DNA of 64,000 bases from Spirochaetales bacterium (GCA_028533045.1 JAQQAP010000038.1:1-64000); one strand, 5' to 3'. Shown: positions 1 through 9,536, numbered from the stretch's first letter. Made by a program: numbers and translations. The notes: generated from the letters alone by a model not told the origin.

Positions 1-1134
1 ACTGGATATTTTGCCGTATTTGCAACATCCGATGATATCCGTTTTATGGATTTTGAAATTGATGGTAATGAACTTACAGATCCAACCCCAATAAGAGGGA
101 TGTATTTAGGAGGGGATAACTGCTTAGCACTTCGTTTGTATGGTCATGATTTAGGGTATTTGGCTGTTCTTGCTGGAAATAACCAAGCTACAGTAGATTG
201 TGAGTGTTATAATATTGTTGGTGGTGATGGAAATATGCCTATTTACGCTAAAGATGCTTTTGGGCTATTTATTGCTGGTTGTAGCCTTGATAATAATTAT
301 GGTGGAGAATATAACCTAAGATATCAAGGTGGGACAGAAGGTGTAATATCAAACAATACTTTAGCAAGTTGCGGAGAGAGTAAGGCGCTTCTAACAATCC
401 GAGGGGATGCAGAAGAGGAGGAAGTGTCCGGTAGACATGTTGTCAATGATAACTTTTTTGATGGGGAAAGTTGTTCGAGTATGGCGTTCCATGTAACGAT
501 AACACCTCAGAACTATGAAAGAAATGAACCAATTGAAGATGTTATATTTGAACGCAATTATATAAATACAGCAAGCGGTGGAAACCTTCTTTCTATCAAT
601 GCAAAGTATATATCTGTCAGGAATAATCTTTTTGACGCAACAAACGGGAGTCAGAAACCTATTCTTTCTGTTGGTTACTCTTCTAATATCGGGGGTCTTC
701 CTTATCCCGGATATATTTATATATATCATAATACTTTTTTTAAAAACACTTCTGACGGGGTGACAGCTGTCACTTTGTATGAACAAGATGGAGCAGCTCA
801 TGATTGTGTAGTTAAAAATAATTTTCTCTATGCGCCAAATGCTACGACGAGTGGTGAAGGAAACACTGGGCCTAACCTTTATACAGACTATGGTGAAGAT
901 AATATTATTTCAAGTAATACAGAAAATTGGTCGAGTAGTAATACTGAATCAGTTGATGTTTTTGAGCATTTCACAGTACAACCTCCAACAAGCGAGGTAA
1001 CTGATTGGGAAATTGTAAGCTCTTCTTATGCTAAAGGGGATGGTGAATCTGTACCTGTGTGGTCTGATTTTTTTGGGAATCCTTTATACTCGACTAGTAC
1101 TAGGGATCTTGGTGCTACAATAATAGGAGATTAA
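1..1134 (+). CDS. Beta-helix tail spike/fibre protein, 5' end outside window
   Basis: The reading frame is open from base 1, so the ATG at 46 is probably internal and the gene starts upstream. The visible 377 residues are rich in Asn, Gly, Tyr and short beta-strand-like turns (IFERNYIN, VSVRNNLFD-like repeats), typical of right-handed parallel beta-helix proteins such as phage spikes. No catalytic motif could be assigned. It is followed after 3 bases by a second beta-helix gene, suggesting a host-adhesion cluster. The fold class is inference; exact role unknown. Confidence 0.6.
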   Translation, partial: TGYFAVFATSDDIRFMDFEIDGNELTDPTPIRGMYLGGDNCLALRLYGHDLGYLAVLAGNNQATVDCECYNIVGGDGNMPIYAKDAFGLFIAGCSLDNNYGGEYNLRYQGGTEGVISNNTLASCGESKALLTIRGDAEEEEVSGRHVVNDNFFDGESCSSMAFHVTITPQNYERNEPIEDVIFERNYINTASGGNLLSINAKYISVRNNLFDATNGSQKPILSVGYSSNIGGLPYPGYIYIYHNTFFKNTSDGVTAVTLYEQDGAAHDCVVKNNFLYAPNATTSGEGNTGPNLYTDYGEDNIISSNTENWSSSNTESVDVFEHFTVQPPTSEVTDWEIVSSSYAKGDGESVPVWSDFFGNPLYSTSTRDLGATIIGD

Positions 1135-1137
1135 CGC

Positions 1138-2700
1138 ATGGCAGAAATTTTAAGATATTATGATCCGGGTGCGACAGGGAATAATGATGGTACAAGTCAA
1201 ACTGATGCCTATACATCGTTAACTACTGGATTAGCAACAGAGGCAACAGATCTTGTCACTGCCGGGGATTATATAAGGTTTATATGTAGTAATGTCACGG
1301 GTGTTGAACCACAGGAAGCTGTACTGATAACTTCCGATTGGACAACTGGTCCAGATAATTATATCTCGATTGAAGCCGATGCTGGTTATGAAGTAGAAGA
1401 GTCAGGTTACGATGTCTCTAAGGCTATATTACGATATAATTATTCAGGTGACGTAATTACTACGGCCGTTCCATATGTCTATATAAGCGGTATGCATATA
1501 TATAAGTCATCTTCATCAAACAGTTATAAAGATTTAGCAGCAGTAAATTTAACATCGGCTGGTGAAGTCAGGTTTAAAAACTGTAGGTTCACAGGTGTAT
1601 TTTCTGGTACTGCTACAAACAATAACGCTTTGAATTTCTATACTAATACAACGGATACCTACGTATATTTAGACAATTGTATTATTGAGGGTATGGAAAA
1701 TATAGATGATGCCACAACATATCCTAATTATGTTTTTGCGGGGGGAACCACTACTGATAGCTATATTTATGCCTACAACTGTATTATAGCACAGAATGAT
1801 CAATTAGATGACGGAAATGCAACTGTTTTCCCTGTGAATTCAACAGTGTTCGACTATAATGCAAATTTCACGAGTACGGCGAATCAAAGTAATTGTGCTT
1901 CACCGGACGGAACTGGTACTGACCCTGTAACTATTACAGATTGGTCTGTTATTTATCAAGACTACTCAAATGGTGATTTCACTTTACTCAGTACAGCATC
2001 AGCTTTAGATGGTGCTGGGTTAGGTCCAGACTCAGATTCAAATGTTCCAACAGAGGATTTTGATGGAACGACAAGATCAGGAACGACATGTACTATCGGT
2101 ATAATTGAATATGACTTTGTAACCCAAACTTGGACAATAACATACAATGGTAATGGTAATGATGGGGGAACGGCTCCTACTGATCCATCCAGTCCTTATG
2201 ATGATGGTTCTATTGTTACGGTTCTAGGAAACACTGGAACACTAGCCTTAACTGGTTCAGTATGGTCAGGTTGGAACACCGCAACAGACGGTAGTGGAAC
2301 TCACTATGATGAAGCGGATACGTTTGCTATTTCAGCAGATACTATTCTATATGCCGAATGGACCGAATCAACCATTACCGGGACAACTTATGATAATGAT
2401 TTAGAAGTTTTGCCTTCTTGTCAGGTATCGTTGTTCTCTTATGCTGGAAGTGGTGTTTACGCATACGTTAATACTACAACGAGTGACGCTACGACAGGAT
2501 CTTTTTCATTTGATGTAAGTGAAGGTGCGGAATATATGGTCGTTGCTTTTAATGCGGACACACCAAATGTATTTGACTGCTCTGATAGTGGGCTTGTTTA
2601 TGGTGAAACGGCTGATCTTTACCTAAGATCACAAGCGGATAAAACAGTTCCGTCTACGGGTGGAATAATAATCAACTCAGGACTTAACGGAGGTTTTTAA
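1138..2700 (+). CDS. Beta-helix tail protein with InlB/Flg_new-like domain
   Basis: 520 residues. Residues about 1-320 look like a beta-helix (YISGMHIYKSSS, VRFKNCRFTGV, YVYLDNCIIEGM). Residues about 333-410 match the Listeria-Bacteroides repeat pattern (WTITYNGNGNDGG, then WSGWNTATDGSGTHYD, ending TILYAEWTE). That domain is common on cell-surface proteins of spirochaetes and Gram-positives. The C-terminal 110 residues look like another beta-sandwich. Likely a virion surface protein; binding target unknown. Starts at ATG 1138, directly after the previous stop. Confidence 0.6.
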   Translation: MAEILRYYDPGATGNNDGTSQTDAYTSLTTGLATEATDLVTAGDYIRFICSNVTGVEPQEAVLITSDWTTGPDNYISIEADAGYEVEESGYDVSKAILRYNYSGDVITTAVPYVYISGMHIYKSSSSNSYKDLAAVNLTSAGEVRFKNCRFTGVFSGTATNNNALNFYTNTTDTYVYLDNCIIEGMENIDDATTYPNYVFAGGTTTDSYIYAYNCIIAQNDQLDDGNATVFPVNSTVFDYNANFTSTANQSNCASPDGTGTDPVTITDWSVIYQDYSNGDFTLLSTASALDGAGLGPDSDSNVPTEDFDGTTRSGTTCTIGIIEYDFVTQTWTITYNGNGNDGGTAPTDPSSPYDDGSIVTVLGNTGTLALTGSVWSGWNTATDGSGTHYDEADTFAISADTILYAEWTESTITGTTYDNDLEVLPSCQVSLFSYAGSGVYAYVNTTTSDATTGSFSFDVSEGAEYMVVAFNADTPNVFDCSDSGLVYGETADLYLRSQADKTVPSTGGIIINSGLNGGF

Positions 2701-3804
2701 GTGAAAGGTGATGTATTTTCAGGATTAACCGAGTTTTCGGATATAATCTTTATTAGGGATACTTCTGTAACAACTTCTGTTACAGGATTGACGGGGCTTA
2801 CGTATGATTCTACCGGATTGGTTGGATACTATGTTCGCCCCGGTGAATCAGCTACAGCTATAACATTGGCAACACAGACTGTAACAGGAGCTTATTCTTC
2901 CGGTGGGTTTGTGGAAATAGACGCTACAAATATGCCGGGATTTTATAGAATTGACTGGCCTGTAGCTATCTTTGCGACAGGTGTGCGGTCTGCTTTTGCT
3001 GTTCTGTCTGGTGCTACAAATATGGAAGCTGTACGTTGTCAGTGGGATATTACTTCTTTTGAGAAGAGTGATGAAACCTCTGATGATCGTCTTGTTAATA
3101 TCGACGAAGCTTCTGCTCCTTCCGAGATACGGGAAGAAATGGACAGCAACTCTACTCAGTTGGCGGCAATTGTGGAAGATACAGGGACAACCTTGCCCAC
3201 TACACTTTCCGAGATAGACGCCGTTGTTGACACAATACAGACAACAACTGACAAGCTTGATGATACATTGGTTCTTAACGGAGAAGGTACGGAGTACCAG
3301 TTTACAGAAGATGCCCTTGAGAATGGCCCTAGCGGAGGCACAGGCGAAGCCGACTGGACAGACGCCGAGAAACAGCAGATGCGTGATGCTCTTGGTGTGG
3401 ACGGTGATAAGACTACCGCCACCGGAGGACAGTTGCAGACACTGGATACTGTTGCCGATGGAATAAAAGCGGTCACAGACCTTATCCCTGATGCCGGTGC
3501 AATGACATCCATCGCTCAAGAAGCGACTATAGAAGCTCTCAATGATATATCACCGTCAGAAGTGAACTCTGAAATGCTGGATGTTCTCAATGTTGATACA
3601 TTCGGAGAACCTGGAAGTGGTCAACCGGCCATTACTATTTCTTTGGTTGATAAGATCGGATGGCTTTACAAGTATTTTAGAAATAAGAAAGTCAGCACTT
3701 CTACCGGTCTGGACTTGTATGAGGGAACCGGATCAACTGTTGATAACAGCAGAACACATACCGGAAGCGACACAGAAGTTACTGTAGATACCTGGGATGA
3801 GTAG
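2701..3804 (+). CDS. Putative tail/baseplate accessory protein
   Basis: 367 residues from a GTG start that abuts the previous stop. The N-terminal 120 residues are beta-rich and resemble an immunoglobulin-like baseplate attachment domain (VGYYVRPGESATAITL, GFYRIDWPVAIFATG). The middle (about 120-300) is acidic and helical, with ADWTDAEKQQMRDALGVDG, a segment seen in many phage fibre-associated proteins. Sits in the spike/fibre cluster, so probably structural. No enzymatic motif seen. Confidence 0.45.
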   Translation: MKGDVFSGLTEFSDIIFIRDTSVTTSVTGLTGLTYDSTGLVGYYVRPGESATAITLATQTVTGAYSSGGFVEIDATNMPGFYRIDWPVAIFATGVRSAFAVLSGATNMEAVRCQWDITSFEKSDETSDDRLVNIDEASAPSEIREEMDSNSTQLAAIVEDTGTTLPTTLSEIDAVVDTIQTTTDKLDDTLVLNGEGTEYQFTEDALENGPSGGTGEADWTDAEKQQMRDALGVDGDKTTATGGQLQTLDTVADGIKAVTDLIPDAGAMTSIAQEATIEALNDISPSEVNSEMLDVLNVDTFGEPGSGQPAITISLVDKIGWLYKYFRNKKVSTSTGLDLYEGTGSTVDNSRTHTGSDTEVTVDTWDE

Positions 3805-4474
3805 TCAAAATGAAATATCGAGCCTGATCAATTTAGGCTCGATATCTAATGTAGCCTATCCCGAGCCGACCTCCGACATAGATCAGGAATTTTTACAAGC
3901 TATGGCCGGAGGTTACTACGGTGTTTTCACGGAGGATACTACATTGGATCAAGGATTATTAAGTCTTGTAAACATAGGGTCAATAAGCCCTTTAACTCTC
4001 CCCCAACCGACCGATAGTTTCGATCAGGGCGATTTACAGCACCTTGTAGGCGGGTATTCCGATATAGCATGGGTTTATGTTTATCCTGACCAAGAGAAAG
4101 TCGTAAGGCACCTATATAAATATGATGGGGAAGGTTATGTCATAGGTGAAGATATGGCAGAAGCCGCCGATTGGGTAAAAGCTGTTAGCGGTGAGCCGGA
4201 AAATATTAGGCTTCATCGTTTGGATGTAAAAGTCGTAAACGATGAAGATAATATTTATTTCCGCACTGGTTATAGTGCCACAGGTTCCTACGTTTCTCCT
4301 TCTTCTAGTATTGTACGATTGGGAACAACTGTAATATTTCAAGCTGTAATCCCCGATGGCTACACTTTCAAAAGATGGCTCAGAAACGATATTGAAGTAT
4401 CCACGGAAAATCCGGCCAGCATAAAAATCCTGGCAAATAATACGGTCATATATGCAGAATTGGAGGAATCATGA
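3797..4474 (+). CDS. Virion-associated protein with N-terminal repeat and InlB-like end
   Basis: 225 residues, overlapping the previous gene by 8 bases. Two imperfect N-terminal repeats of about 45 residues are visible (INLGSISNVAYPEPTSDIDQ and VNIGSISPLTLPQPTDSFDQ, each followed by a GGY turn). The C-terminal 70 residues (GYTFKRWLRND, then ANNTVIYAELEES) resemble the InlB/Flg_new-like domain of the gene at 1138. Likely a fibre or adaptor protein; function not recognised. Confidence 0.45.
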   Translation: MSSQNEISSLINLGSISNVAYPEPTSDIDQEFLQAMAGGYYGVFTEDTTLDQGLLSLVNIGSISPLTLPQPTDSFDQGDLQHLVGGYSDIAWVYVYPDQEKVVRHLYKYDGEGYVIGEDMAEAADWVKAVSGEPENIRLHRLDVKVVNDEDNIYFRTGYSATGSYVSPSSSIVRLGTTVIFQAVIPDGYTFKRWLRNDIEVSTENPASIKILANNTVIYAELEES

Positions 4475-4764
4475 ACACTCTAGTAATAATCTTAGTTGAA
4501 ACAGGTATTATTTTACTCGGTGGATATGTTGGATATAAAATACTCCAAGCCAAAAACAAGAAAATATCTGACCTTAATTCCGCTCTGGAAAAAGAAAAGC
4601 GTGTAAGCAAGGCTTTACAGGACCATATGGACCGCAAGCTGGAAACTGTAGTAGAATTAGAACCTATCAAAGAACAAGTCCGGGAGGCTACAAGTGAAAA
4701 GGAAGTTTTGGAAGCTATTGCCAGTATTGTTGCTATTAACAATAGCATCGTGCAAGACGACTGA
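4471..4764 (+). CDS. Inner-membrane spanin (Rz-like)
   Basis: 97 residues: one N-terminal transmembrane helix (about residues 3-24, VIILVETGIILLGGYVGYKI) followed by a long charged coiled coil. This is the usual i-spanin layout. A lipoprotein gene starts inside it in another frame at 4694, the classic Rz/Rz1 nested arrangement. Spanins fuse inner and outer membranes at the end of lysis, so the host should be diderm. ATG overlaps the preceding stop (ATGA). Confidence 0.75.
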   Translation: MNTLVIILVETGIILLGGYVGYKILQAKNKKISDLNSALEKEKRVSKALQDHMDRKLETVVELEPIKEQVREATSEKEVLEAIASIVAINNSIVQDD

Positions 4765-4963
4765 ATACCAAAGAAGTGATTTCCCTGATTTTCCCCAAAG
4801 GAAAGAAATATCTCCTCCTGAATCTATAGAAGATTTAGGGTTAATCATCTCTTATTATGAACAACTGCTACAGGAATGGGAGTCATGGGGAGTTACTTTC
4901 TGTGATGTTATGGAATACCATATACCGGAAGAGTGGGAACGTTACATTAAGGAAGCAAAATGA
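4694..4963 (+). CDS. Outer-membrane spanin lipoprotein (Rz1-like)
   Basis: 89 residues from GTG 4694, with GGGAGG 7 bases upstream. The signal peptide ends in a lipobox (LLLLTIASC, Cys about residue 20), so the mature protein should be lipid-anchored in the outer membrane. The first 71 bases lie inside the i-spanin gene in another frame. At about 70 residues after processing it is of ordinary o-spanin size. Together the pair supports membrane disruption after peptidoglycan cleavage. Confidence 0.75.
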   Translation: MKRKFWKLLPVLLLLTIASCKTTEYQRSDFPDFPQRKEISPPESIEDLGLIISYYEQLLQEWESWGVTFCDVMEYHIPEEWERYIKEAK

Positions 4964-7731
4964 AAATTATCAAGTATCGCATAGAACCGTTAATTGAATC
5001 AGTCTATTTAGAAGCGTCCGGGAAAAGAAATATTCCCTTAAAGGATTATTTGCGCCTTAAAAAGTCTATAAAAGGTGTAGACTCTACTCGTTGGGCTTTT
5101 GTGGAGTATAACGACACGGAAAGACTTTGTGCGATACAGGGTGATATATTTTTAACCGGGCCGCTTTCTATGAGAAAAGCCAAAACCGAAAAAGACCTTG
5201 AATACTGGAAAAAGAAACTTATTGATGTTTTAAAAATGGAAAAGTCTTTAGGTGATATTCTTTTTCCCGGTGGAGTACCGGAAAAAGCAGAAGGGTTATT
5301 GCAGAAAGCTAAGAATTTCCCCATCGGAACAAAAAGAACCTGGTCAGGAAAAGAATATAAGAAGGTAGCCGGAGGACCGAAAGGTAAGGGTAAATGGGTA
5401 AGAACTTATTCCGAAACAGAATCCCGTGGAGCAAAACAGGCAATCAGAAATGTTCAGAAAAAAATACTGGCCGCAGAATCTATGGAAGAATTGGTAGAGA
5501 TAGTCCAGCAAAATTCATCCAGGTTTCAAGATGATAAAGGCAATATGCTTCCTATTGTGAAAGAGTTCCTTTCTGTGGCAAGGGGTACAATGGCCGGGAA
5601 GAAGGAAGCGAAAGACGAAAAATCTAAATACTTAAAGAACTCAATTTCAGAAGTGGCTAAAAACATGAACATGTCATATGAAGAAGTCGAAAAGATATAC
5701 GATAACTTTAAGAAAGAGAACCCCAAAAAGAAAATTAACTTTGATACGTTATATAATGAGATTGCCAGAGTCAAAAAAGAAGAGGGCGATAAAATTAAGG
5801 GTGAACTTGATGAAAAGAAAACCCGTGGGAAAGACAAGAAAAAACGAAAGCAACGAGCCAGTGACGGCTCTTTTGATATGTCCGAAGAGGAAGCGGAAGA
5901 GCTAGTATCCGATCTTGAAAATAAACATAGCGGAATAGAGTTTAACTTTTCCGGTGAAGATAGTGATATTACATTCTACGCCCAGGTTGAAAAAGAAGAT
6001 ATTACAGAGAATATCATGATTGATCCTTATGATACTCTTGAAAAAGATGCAAAAGAACTCAAAGAAGAATACCAAGAAGGGCCGAAAATATCCGATGAAA
6101 AGCCTGAACCTGTTGATACTGACTATGAGAAACAGGAAGAGAAAATAGAAAAGAAAAATGACGTTCCTGACAATAAACCTCCTGCGGTTGAGGAAGAAGC
6201 ACAAGAAATAATTGAGTCCGTCACTCCCGAAAACAGACAAAAGAAAACTCTTGAATTGGGAGGAACGAAAGAAGAACAGATAACCGTAGAAGAGTTATTA
6301 GGCATTGAAAAGGTAGACAAGACGAAGCCGTATCCTTTCGTTGGCAATCGGGAAATCCATGTAGGCGGTGAAACCTATAGAGATAAATTAAACGCTATGG
6401 ATTATACCGGTATGGACCATAGAGAAGTCCTGTTAATGAAATATAAAGATATCAGTGCCGCCGGTGAAGATTGGAAATCCATAAAACCGGATTATATACC
6501 TGAGATTGATATGAAAATGTTTTCCTATCAGAAGAACACTCTTATCTTTGAAAAGCTGGATGACGGAAGATATATAGTCCCGTTAGATCAAAGGTATTTA
6601 CCGCATGGCACGACCAGACGACTTAGGCAAAATGGCGAAGTCGTTGATTATACCGCTGATAATATTAAGAAAGAATACGCCGTATTAACCATGGATCAAG
6701 TTGCCGCAACTCAAGACTTTTATCGCAAAGTAGCAAAAGCAGAGCTAGACCGAGAACACGAAGAGCGGGTAAGAAATGCAAAAGAAAGAGGGTATACTGG
6801 CCGGGTCAAAAAAGAGCGACTAAAGGTTATGTCAACAAATAGAATGGCCTATGACCAAGTATACATGATACGAGAATCCAGGAATATTAAAACTGGATAT
6901 GTGTCTGAATCAAAGGTTTGGGAGGCTTATGGAGAACTACAGGCCGAACTAAAACAGAAAACAATTGATATGGACCTTATGAGGGAGGAAGTTGATAACA
7001 GCTTTTCTAAGGGACGTGAAACCTCTTACGGCGACTCCAATACTTCCGATGCTATGAAGGATGAATATGGTGTAAAGATTAAACGACAAAATGGGTCTGA
7101 TGTTCAAAAAGAAGACGAAGAATATCTAAGAAAAGCCATGGATAACATTCAGAAAACTTTCGGGGATAGAAAGTCTATGAATGATGCTTTTGGATTAAAA
7201 TTAAGTTTCGCCAAAGGGACAGCCATGCACGCCAGTAAAGCCGTGGGTATTTTTATCCCAATGCAAAACGCTATAGGAATTTCAGACGGTAAAGGCTTGA
7301 AGCAAAAACACCCTATTACGGGAGATATGGAAACTGTAAATTACGGTGATGAAAACTTTGGTGGGTTTGTTCTATCTCATGAATACGCTCACATGATGGA
7401 TCATTATTTAGGAAAGAAAACCGGCAAGTGGTTTGCTTCCGATGATTACAATAGCACCGCCGGGAAGATCGCCGCCACATTTAGATCAAATATGAATAAA
7501 GAATCTAAATCTAACTATACAAATAGAACCTGTGAATGTTTTGCCAGGGCGTTAGAACAATATCACGCTATGGAAATAGACGGGCCACAAGCTCAATCTT
7601 TCTTTTCTCCTTACGTAGAGAGTAGCACTTACGTAAACCAGGAAAAGTTTGAATCTGAAATTAAGCCTCTTATTGAACAATTTTTCAAGGAAAATGACGC
7701 CTTGCTGAAATCCATAAAAATAAGTTTTTAA
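4960..7731 (+). CDS. Large polyvalent protein with HExxH metalloprotease domain
   Basis: 923 residues. Residues about 100-140 contain GTKRTWSGKEYKKV, a short module often found in phage head-associated proteins. Residues 200-450 are very charged and coiled. Near the C-terminus, HEYAHMMDH (His807, Glu808, His811) is a zinc metallopeptidase motif, followed about 50 residues on by CECFARALEQY. This pairing resembles the large-polyvalent-protein-associated domain LPD1. It could be a virion-packaged effector injected with DNA or a head-maturation factor; neither is shown here. Overlaps the o-spanin stop. Confidence 0.6.
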   Translation: MKIIKYRIEPLIESVYLEASGKRNIPLKDYLRLKKSIKGVDSTRWAFVEYNDTERLCAIQGDIFLTGPLSMRKAKTEKDLEYWKKKLIDVLKMEKSLGDILFPGGVPEKAEGLLQKAKNFPIGTKRTWSGKEYKKVAGGPKGKGKWVRTYSETESRGAKQAIRNVQKKILAAESMEELVEIVQQNSSRFQDDKGNMLPIVKEFLSVARGTMAGKKEAKDEKSKYLKNSISEVAKNMNMSYEEVEKIYDNFKKENPKKKINFDTLYNEIARVKKEEGDKIKGELDEKKTRGKDKKKRKQRASDGSFDMSEEEAEELVSDLENKHSGIEFNFSGEDSDITFYAQVEKEDITENIMIDPYDTLEKDAKELKEEYQEGPKISDEKPEPVDTDYEKQEEKIEKKNDVPDNKPPAVEEEAQEIIESVTPENRQKKTLELGGTKEEQITVEELLGIEKVDKTKPYPFVGNREIHVGGETYRDKLNAMDYTGMDHREVLLMKYKDISAAGEDWKSIKPDYIPEIDMKMFSYQKNTLIFEKLDDGRYIVPLDQRYLPHGTTRRLRQNGEVVDYTADNIKKEYAVLTMDQVAATQDFYRKVAKAELDREHEERVRNAKERGYTGRVKKERLKVMSTNRMAYDQVYMIRESRNIKTGYVSESKVWEAYGELQAELKQKTIDMDLMREEVDNSFSKGRETSYGDSNTSDAMKDEYGVKIKRQNGSDVQKEDEEYLRKAMDNIQKTFGDRKSMNDAFGLKLSFAKGTAMHASKAVGIFIPMQNAIGISDGKGLKQKHPITGDMETVNYGDENFGGFVLSHEYAHMMDHYLGKKTGKWFASDDYNSTAGKIAATFRSNMNKESKSNYTNRTCECFARALEQYHAMEIDGPQAQSFFSPYVESSTYVNQEKFESEIKPLIEQFFKENDALLKSIKISF

Positions 7732-7749
7732 AATAATTCCAAAATCTTC

Positions 7750-7778
7750 TTGACTATTCAGTTAAACACCTGTACAAT
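7750..7778 (+). promoter_or_regulatory. Sigma70-like promoter
   Basis: TTGACT (7750-7755), 17-base spacer, TACAAT (7773-7778), reading into the gene at 7809. The spacer contains CAGTTAAAC, shared with the promoter at 32088-32116 on the other strand; the two are near-identical from -35 to the ribosome binding site. Confidence 0.8.
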
Positions 7779-7808
7779 TACATTCAGATAACGAAAAGGA
7801 GATTTGTT

Positions 7809-8153
7809 ATGGCTGAAAAACTTTATGTAAGAACCCCGTTTAAGGGTAACGAATATCGTGTTTGCGTAGAAGAAACGGACGAGTGTAAAGCGATATTCTT
7901 TAACGTAGAAGATGCAAATGAATACATAAAGGGGCTTATTGAGTTCCAGCAGATTGATGACGCCTTGTTATATGGTTTTTCATCAACTCTTTATGAGCGT
8001 ATATGTGCTGATATCAAAAACGAAGCGGATAAGGACGGGTTTCTAGCCGGGGCTAGAAGGGTTGAGATACGTCAAAATCTTTTCCGTGGAGTTCCAGAAC
8101 ACATCACGTGGCCGGTTCAACAAAGATTATATAGAAGTGGGGTTGTTAAATAG
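7809..8153 (+). CDS. Hypothetical protein
   Basis: 114 residues; ATG preceded by AAAAGGAG. First gene after the strong promoter at 7750. Mixed alpha/beta composition with no recognisable motif, signal peptide or membrane segment. Probably the first gene of a small early transcription unit running to the Rha gene at 9699. Confidence 0.6.
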   Translation: MAEKLYVRTPFKGNEYRVCVEETDECKAIFFNVEDANEYIKGLIEFQQIDDALLYGFSSTLYERICADIKNEADKDGFLAGARRVEIRQNLFRGVPEHITWPVQQRLYRSGVVK

Positions 8154-8168
8154 TCCCGGAATAAATAC

Positions 8169-8184
8169 GCCGCCTGATGGCGGC
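8169..8184 (+). promoter_or_regulatory. GC-rich hairpin upstream of small zinc gene
   Basis: Perfect 6-bp stem GCCGCC/GGCGGC with TGAT loop. There is no T-tract, so it is not an intrinsic terminator. It sits just before the probable start at 8198 and could affect mRNA stability or initiation. Confidence 0.4.
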
Positions 8185-8197
8185 AAAAGATAAGGAT

Positions 8198-8344
8198 ATG
8201 GACGATTACGAAGATGTTGAATATTTCCCGTACTGCGGAGCCGAGTTAGAACCGGGATATGATTGTCCTTGTGGTGCTATATATGACGATAACAGCGGGG
8301 AAATGTTTCAGGAAAAATACGACCTGTACGCTAACGAATATTAA
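8198..8344 (+). CDS. Small zinc-ribbon-like protein
   Basis: 48 residues from ATG 8198, or 55 from ATG 8177, which lies inside the hairpin and has no ribosome binding site. Cysteines in YCGAELEPGYDCPCG suggest a small zinc knuckle. Very acidic. No known function. Ends just before the ribosome binding site of the next gene. Confidence 0.5.
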   Translation: MDDYEDVEYFPYCGAELEPGYDCPCGAIYDDNSGEMFQEKYDLYANEY

Positions 8345-8356
8345 AAAGGAATAACC

Positions 8357-8551
8357 ATGGAAATGCCTAAAATAAATACAGAACTACGAAAAATGACAAC
8401 GAGGATCACAGAATTAGAGCTAATCATTTTAAAGTCTATTGACGGATATTGTGAGAAAGAAGGGTATGACGTGTCATACCTTGAGATAAGCACAGCCTTG
8501 TCTGGTGTTTTAAAATCAAACCTTAGCAAAGAATTGAAAGAGTCTGTATGA
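8357..8551 (+). CDS. Hypothetical small helical protein
   Basis: 64 residues, ATG preceded by AAAAGGA. Predominantly helical composition (RKMTTRITELELIILKSI). Stop overlaps the ATG of the next gene, so translation is likely coupled. Not recognised. Confidence 0.5.
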   Translation: MEMPKINTELRKMTTRITELELIILKSIDGYCEKEGYDVSYLEISTALSGVLKSNLSKELKESV

Positions 8552-8703
8552 CCAAAACAAACGGAGAAAAGTACCTTGCCATTGTATCATGGCTAAGAGA
8601 ACGATATACCGAAGATGGTTATATCTATACAGTAAAGAACGGAGAGCCAACAACTTTTGCAAAATTGGAGAAGGCTTTTTTCTTGAAATACAATAAGGAG
8701 TAG
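8548..8703 (+). CDS. Hypothetical small protein
   Basis: 51 residues, ATGA overlap with the preceding gene, and two bases before the deformylase gene. Basic protein with no recognisable motif. The tight packing between real genes supports it being translated. Confidence 0.45.
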   Translation: MTKTNGEKYLAIVSWLRERYTEDGYIYTVKNGEPTTFAKLEKAFFLKYNKE

Positions 8704-8705
8704 GG

Positions 8706-9140
8706 ATGAAACTTGCCAGGAAATCAAAAGTAGAAGGATGTACCTGTGAACCGGTAACTATGGCTGATTTGGAAGCCGTTGTATCTACAGCGGAAGAAAT
8801 GTTCGCTATCCTTAAAAAGAAGGATGCGTTAGGTCTGGCCGCTCCACAAGTTAGGATTTTTAAGAAATTCTTCATTATGAAATCTTACAACGGAGAAAAG
8901 TACCAGCTTATCATTAACCCTGAAATCATCCAGGAAAGTCCTAAAATGGGATCATTTCAAGAAGGATGTTTAACCTATCCGGGGGAAACGGCGGTGGTAA
9001 AGCGTCCTAAACAGTGTAAAGTCCGATGGATGAACGCGGACGGGAATATGAGGTCTGCCAAGTTGACCGGGAGAGAAAGTCAGATTTTTCTCCACGAATT
9101 CGATCATTTGGAAGGTATTACAATATTCACAAAAAAATAG
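8706..9140 (+). CDS. def: Peptide deformylase
   Basis: 144 residues with all three diagnostic motifs in order: GLAAPQV (Gln48), EGCLTYPG (Cys88) and HEFDHLEG (His130, Glu131, His134). These bind the catalytic metal in Def enzymes, which remove formyl groups from nascent N-terminal methionine. Slightly short compared with bacterial enzymes (about 165-190), as is usual for phage versions. It may help late protein synthesis or replace a limiting host enzyme. ATG directly follows the preceding TAG with GGAG-like context. Confidence 0.9.
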   Translation: MKLARKSKVEGCTCEPVTMADLEAVVSTAEEMFAILKKKDALGLAAPQVRIFKKFFIMKSYNGEKYQLIINPEIIQESPKMGSFQEGCLTYPGETAVVKRPKQCKVRWMNADGNMRSAKLTGRESQIFLHEFDHLEGITIFTKK

Positions 9141-9176
9141 TATTATTTGTGAAAAAGATAAACAAGGAGAATTGAA

Positions 9177-9518
9177 ATGAAAGAGAGAAAAGGTTTTAAA
9201 AGTTTTATCGGTGGTTTGTTCGGAAGACAGAGTAAGAACAACGCAGTAAAAGAGAGAAAGGCAACACGATCCGCTTCATTGTTCGATAATGTCCGTGGAG
9301 GTTTTTCTGCGAGAAAAAAGAAAGATCGCGGTACGTTCGGTAAACCCGGAACAAAGATGGGCCGCCAACTTTCCAAAGATATGAGAAAGTACATGGCTAA
9401 GAAAATCCGCATTGCCAGGGGAAGATATAAGAAAAATGCGGAGATTCAGGAATATCTTAAAAAGGATCGATATTATATGATTTGCGCCGCGACTCTTTAT
9501 GGTAAGAAAACGGCGTGA
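9177..9518 (+). CDS. Highly basic hypothetical protein
   Basis: 113 residues, very rich in Lys and Arg (KERKGFKSFIGGLFGRQSK; ARKKKDRGTFGKPG). ATG preceded by AAGGAG. The charge suggests nucleic-acid binding or virion internal packing, but no family is recognised. It is the last gene before the structured leader RNA. Confidence 0.5.
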   Translation: MKERKGFKSFIGGLFGRQSKNNAVKERKATRSASLFDNVRGGFSARKKKDRGTFGKPGTKMGRQLSKDMRKYMAKKIRIARGRYKKNAEIQEYLKKDRYYMICAATLYGKKTA

Positions 9519-9536
9519 TTAAAGCCTTGACCAAAT

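Noticed and set aside
2848-3519. Long minus-strand open frame
   Set aside because: Antisense shadow of the gene at 2701; composition is Cys/Ser-rich and no start signal is seen.
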